Shown one piece after another: positions 6,696-8,143 of a stretch of DNA of 8,143 nt. Source of the stretch: CAJQQY01 sp964352225 (lineage in GTDB: Bacteria > Bacteroidota > Bacteroidia > Chitinophagales > Saprospiraceae); NCBI GenBank assembly GCA_964352225.1, contig CAYGRM010000310.1, forward strand, positions 1 to 8,143, written 5' to 3'. Numbering within the stretch: the stretch's first letter is position 1; each line of letters opens with the position of its first letter. The notes beneath the pieces were generated by a model. It saw only the letters and a program-made list of their open reading frames with translations. It had not been told where the DNA came from and searched no databases. Position numbers and translations under genes: made by a program.

Positions 6696-7940
6696 TTAGT
6701 CGAATTTCAATTCATAAAATTGATTAGTCGAAGAAGACTGTCCATTATTACCACCGCCAAAATATAAAGAGTTTCCTAATACAAAAGCAAATAATTCTTG
6801 CTTGTTGGGTACTGGCATATCTAAAATTTCAATCCAAGAATCTGTAGCTACATCATATTCCCATAAATCTGAAAAACTTTTAATTGTACCTGTTATTGGA
6901 TCACCTTGGATTCCAAAACCAAAATATCCTTTTCCATTATAGGAAAAACTAATTCCATCTCTTCGTCCTCCACCAGGGAAATCATTTTTTTGAAGCCAAG
7001 TATTATTCACTAAATCATACTCCCAAACATCTGACCTATTATCGTAAAAAGAATATGCATACTCGTTCCCTAATCCTATATATAGTTTCTCACCAATAAT
7101 AAAATGAAACATACCCGAATTTCCTTCACAAGGATAGCTCCCAAACGCTGTCCAATTTTGTGTACCTGGATCAAATTCCCACATTCTTTTTTGGTTTAAA
7201 TCATTTTGACCTCTCCCAATTAAATACCCAGAATTGCCATATGAATATCCTACAGCATCAAGAACAGCACCTATATTGGAGGAATTTCCTGGGAAATTAC
7301 ATTCTAAGCTAAACGCATTATTTTGAAAATCAAAGGAATAAAAAGCTAATTCTCCACTCCCAAAATTCGAATTTCCCAAGCCAAAATATGCCTTTTCATT
7401 CAGCACAAAACTGGTAGCATTACTTAAGTTGATTGGAACATTATCTGATAATTTTATCCATGATTTATTGGTAGGATCAAATTCCCAAAAATCCTGATCG
7501 TAATTAAAATCCGAATAATCAAGTCCTCCAGCGACATATCCTTTTCCATTTTTAGTAAAAAAAATCATTTGAGTTTTTCCCCCAAAAGGTAAGTCATCCA
7601 AACGAGTCAAATTCTCAGGAAATATTTGACCGATAACAACTCTCAATACATAAATATCAGCATCCTCTCCATTGCTGGCAGTTAATTTCACATTGAAAAT
7701 TCCTAGTTCTTGATATTCATGAATTGGATCTTTTTCAATTGAGGTATTTCCATCTTCGAATTCCCAAAAGAAATCAGTTGCGTTTTCGGAATAATTTCTA
7801 AAAGTTACTTTTCCAAATTCAATAACTGGAGTAGTAAATCTAGCTTTGACAGTTTGACTGGAAGAGTCATCTTTACTGCAAGATGATAGGAAAAGCAAAG
7901 AATTTATCAAGACGAAAAAAAAGAATCTGGAATAATTCAT
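6696..7940 (-). CDS. PKD-domain and Kelch-repeat lipoprotein, probably surface exposed
   Basis: This 414-residue protein has a lipoprotein signal: basic start, hydrophobic 6-18, lipobox LSSC with lipidated Cys21. SKDDSSS follows the Cys and fits the acidic lipoprotein export signal that sends Bacteroidota lipoproteins to the cell surface. Residues about 33-103 form a PKD-like beta-sandwich (FFWEFEDGNTS at 57-67, HEYQELGIFNVKLTASNG at 74-91). Residues about 109-414 hold six Kelch repeats, each with a GYxxGG-like turn and a W/F-E-(Y/F)-D...W pair. They are near 133-162, 183-212, 237-264, 285-316, 337-370 and 391-413, and together should close a six-bladed beta-propeller. A binding role for carbohydrate or protein is plausible; no enzymatic residues are evident. 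The gene is convergent with the glycosylase gene, with 8 bp between stop codons and no visible terminator. It appears monocistronic, with its own promoter element. Confidence 0.88.
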   Translation of the reverse strand: MNYSRFFFFVLINSLLFLSSCSKDDSSSQTVKARFTTPVIEFGKVTFRNYSENATDFFWEFEDGNTSIEKDPIHEYQELGIFNVKLTASNGEDADIYVLRVVIGQIFPENLTRLDDLPFGGKTQMIFFTKNGKGYVAGGLDYSDFNYDQDFWEFDPTNKSWIKLSDNVPINLSNATSFVLNEKAYFGLGNSNFGSGELAFYSFDFQNNAFSLECNFPGNSSNIGAVLDAVGYSYGNSGYLIGRGQNDLNQKRMWEFDPGTQNWTAFGSYPCEGNSGMFHFIIGEKLYIGLGNEYAYSFYDNRSDVWEYDLVNNTWLQKNDFPGGGRRDGISFSYNGKGYFGFGIQGDPITGTIKSFSDLWEYDVATDSWIEILDMPVPNKQELFAFVLGNSLYFGGGNNGQSSSTNQFYELKFD

Positions 7941-7966
7941 ATGATATTTTAATTTTTTAAATACTT

Positions 7967-7974
7967 CAAATATA
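7967..7974 (-). promoter_or_regulatory. Candidate -7 element for the PKD-Kelch lipoprotein gene
   Basis: On the minus strand TATATTTG is an exact TAnnTTTG match 26 bp before the ATG, implying a short leader of about 20 nt. Upstream, TTTAG lies about 16 bp away and is a weak -33 candidate. Exact consensus plus position directly before a monocistronic gene makes this the best promoter call in the window. Confidence 0.5.
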
Positions 7975-8143
7975 AAGACGTGTTAAACCCTAAAATGGAT
8001 GGGATTTTTTAGATTTTTTTTTCACAATAATTATTCACTAAACAAAATGTACTACTCAATCCTTTATTATGTATCATTAATCTAAAAATAACCTTCAAAT
8101 ATCGGATATCACCTATTTTACAGAACATTTTATTATTAAATAA

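Noticed and set aside
7983..8022. CCC/GGG pairing followed by T-rich DNA downstream of the lipoprotein promoter
   Set aside because: The core stem is only 3 bp with a bulged continuation, and there is no plus-strand gene to terminate.
8009..8143. Minus-strand reading frame of 44 codons open to the right edge (ATG at 8128, stop at 8009-8011)
   Set aside because: The residues show no recognisable family and the region is very AT-rich. It could be the tail of a gene beyond the window, but nothing here supports it.

Overview
The window looks like ordinary chromosomal DNA from a member of the Bacteroidota, probably a Cytophagales-type marine or soil bacterium. The lineage call is inference. It rests on AT-rich DNA, starts without Shine-Dalgarno sequences, TAnnTTTG-type -7 promoter elements, and families typical of the phylum: an MG2/plug-type envelope protein, a secretion-tail-like beta protein, a PKD-Kelch lipoprotein with an acidic export signal, and a Cys-poor Fpg glycosylase. 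There is no insertion sequence, phage gene, CRISPR array, tRNA or rRNA.

Positions 1-2972 carry two minus-strand envelope genes. At the left edge is the N-terminal 616 residues of a large secreted protein whose C-terminus lies outside the window. Upstream of it, separated by a hairpin-rich spacer, is a 261-residue exported protein with a fibronectin-III-like domain and a type IX secretion tail-like domain. The spacer holds two good intrinsic terminators in tandem, both oriented to stop minus-strand transcription.

A 430-bp divergent intergenic region (2973-3402) carries a perfect 9-bp-arm dyad and a candidate promoter for the rightward genes. These are a full-length ABC exporter half-transporter (3403-5208), a three-helix membrane protein of unknown function 32 bp later (5241-5807), and an Fpg/MutM-type DNA glycosylase (5888-6687). 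The glycosylase is split by a single missing base near 6223-6230. Both halves remain well conserved, so the lesion is either recent or a sequencing error.

A convergent minus-strand gene (6696-7940) ends 8 bp from the glycosylase. It encodes a probable surface lipoprotein with one PKD domain and six Kelch repeats. A clean -7 promoter element lies just upstream of it. The last 170 bp hold no gene I can support.

I found no convincing new multi-gene system. The points most worth a second look are the glycosylase frameshift, its loss of the zinc-binding cysteines, the tandem-terminator spacer that could hide a small RNA, and the dyad in the divergent region.
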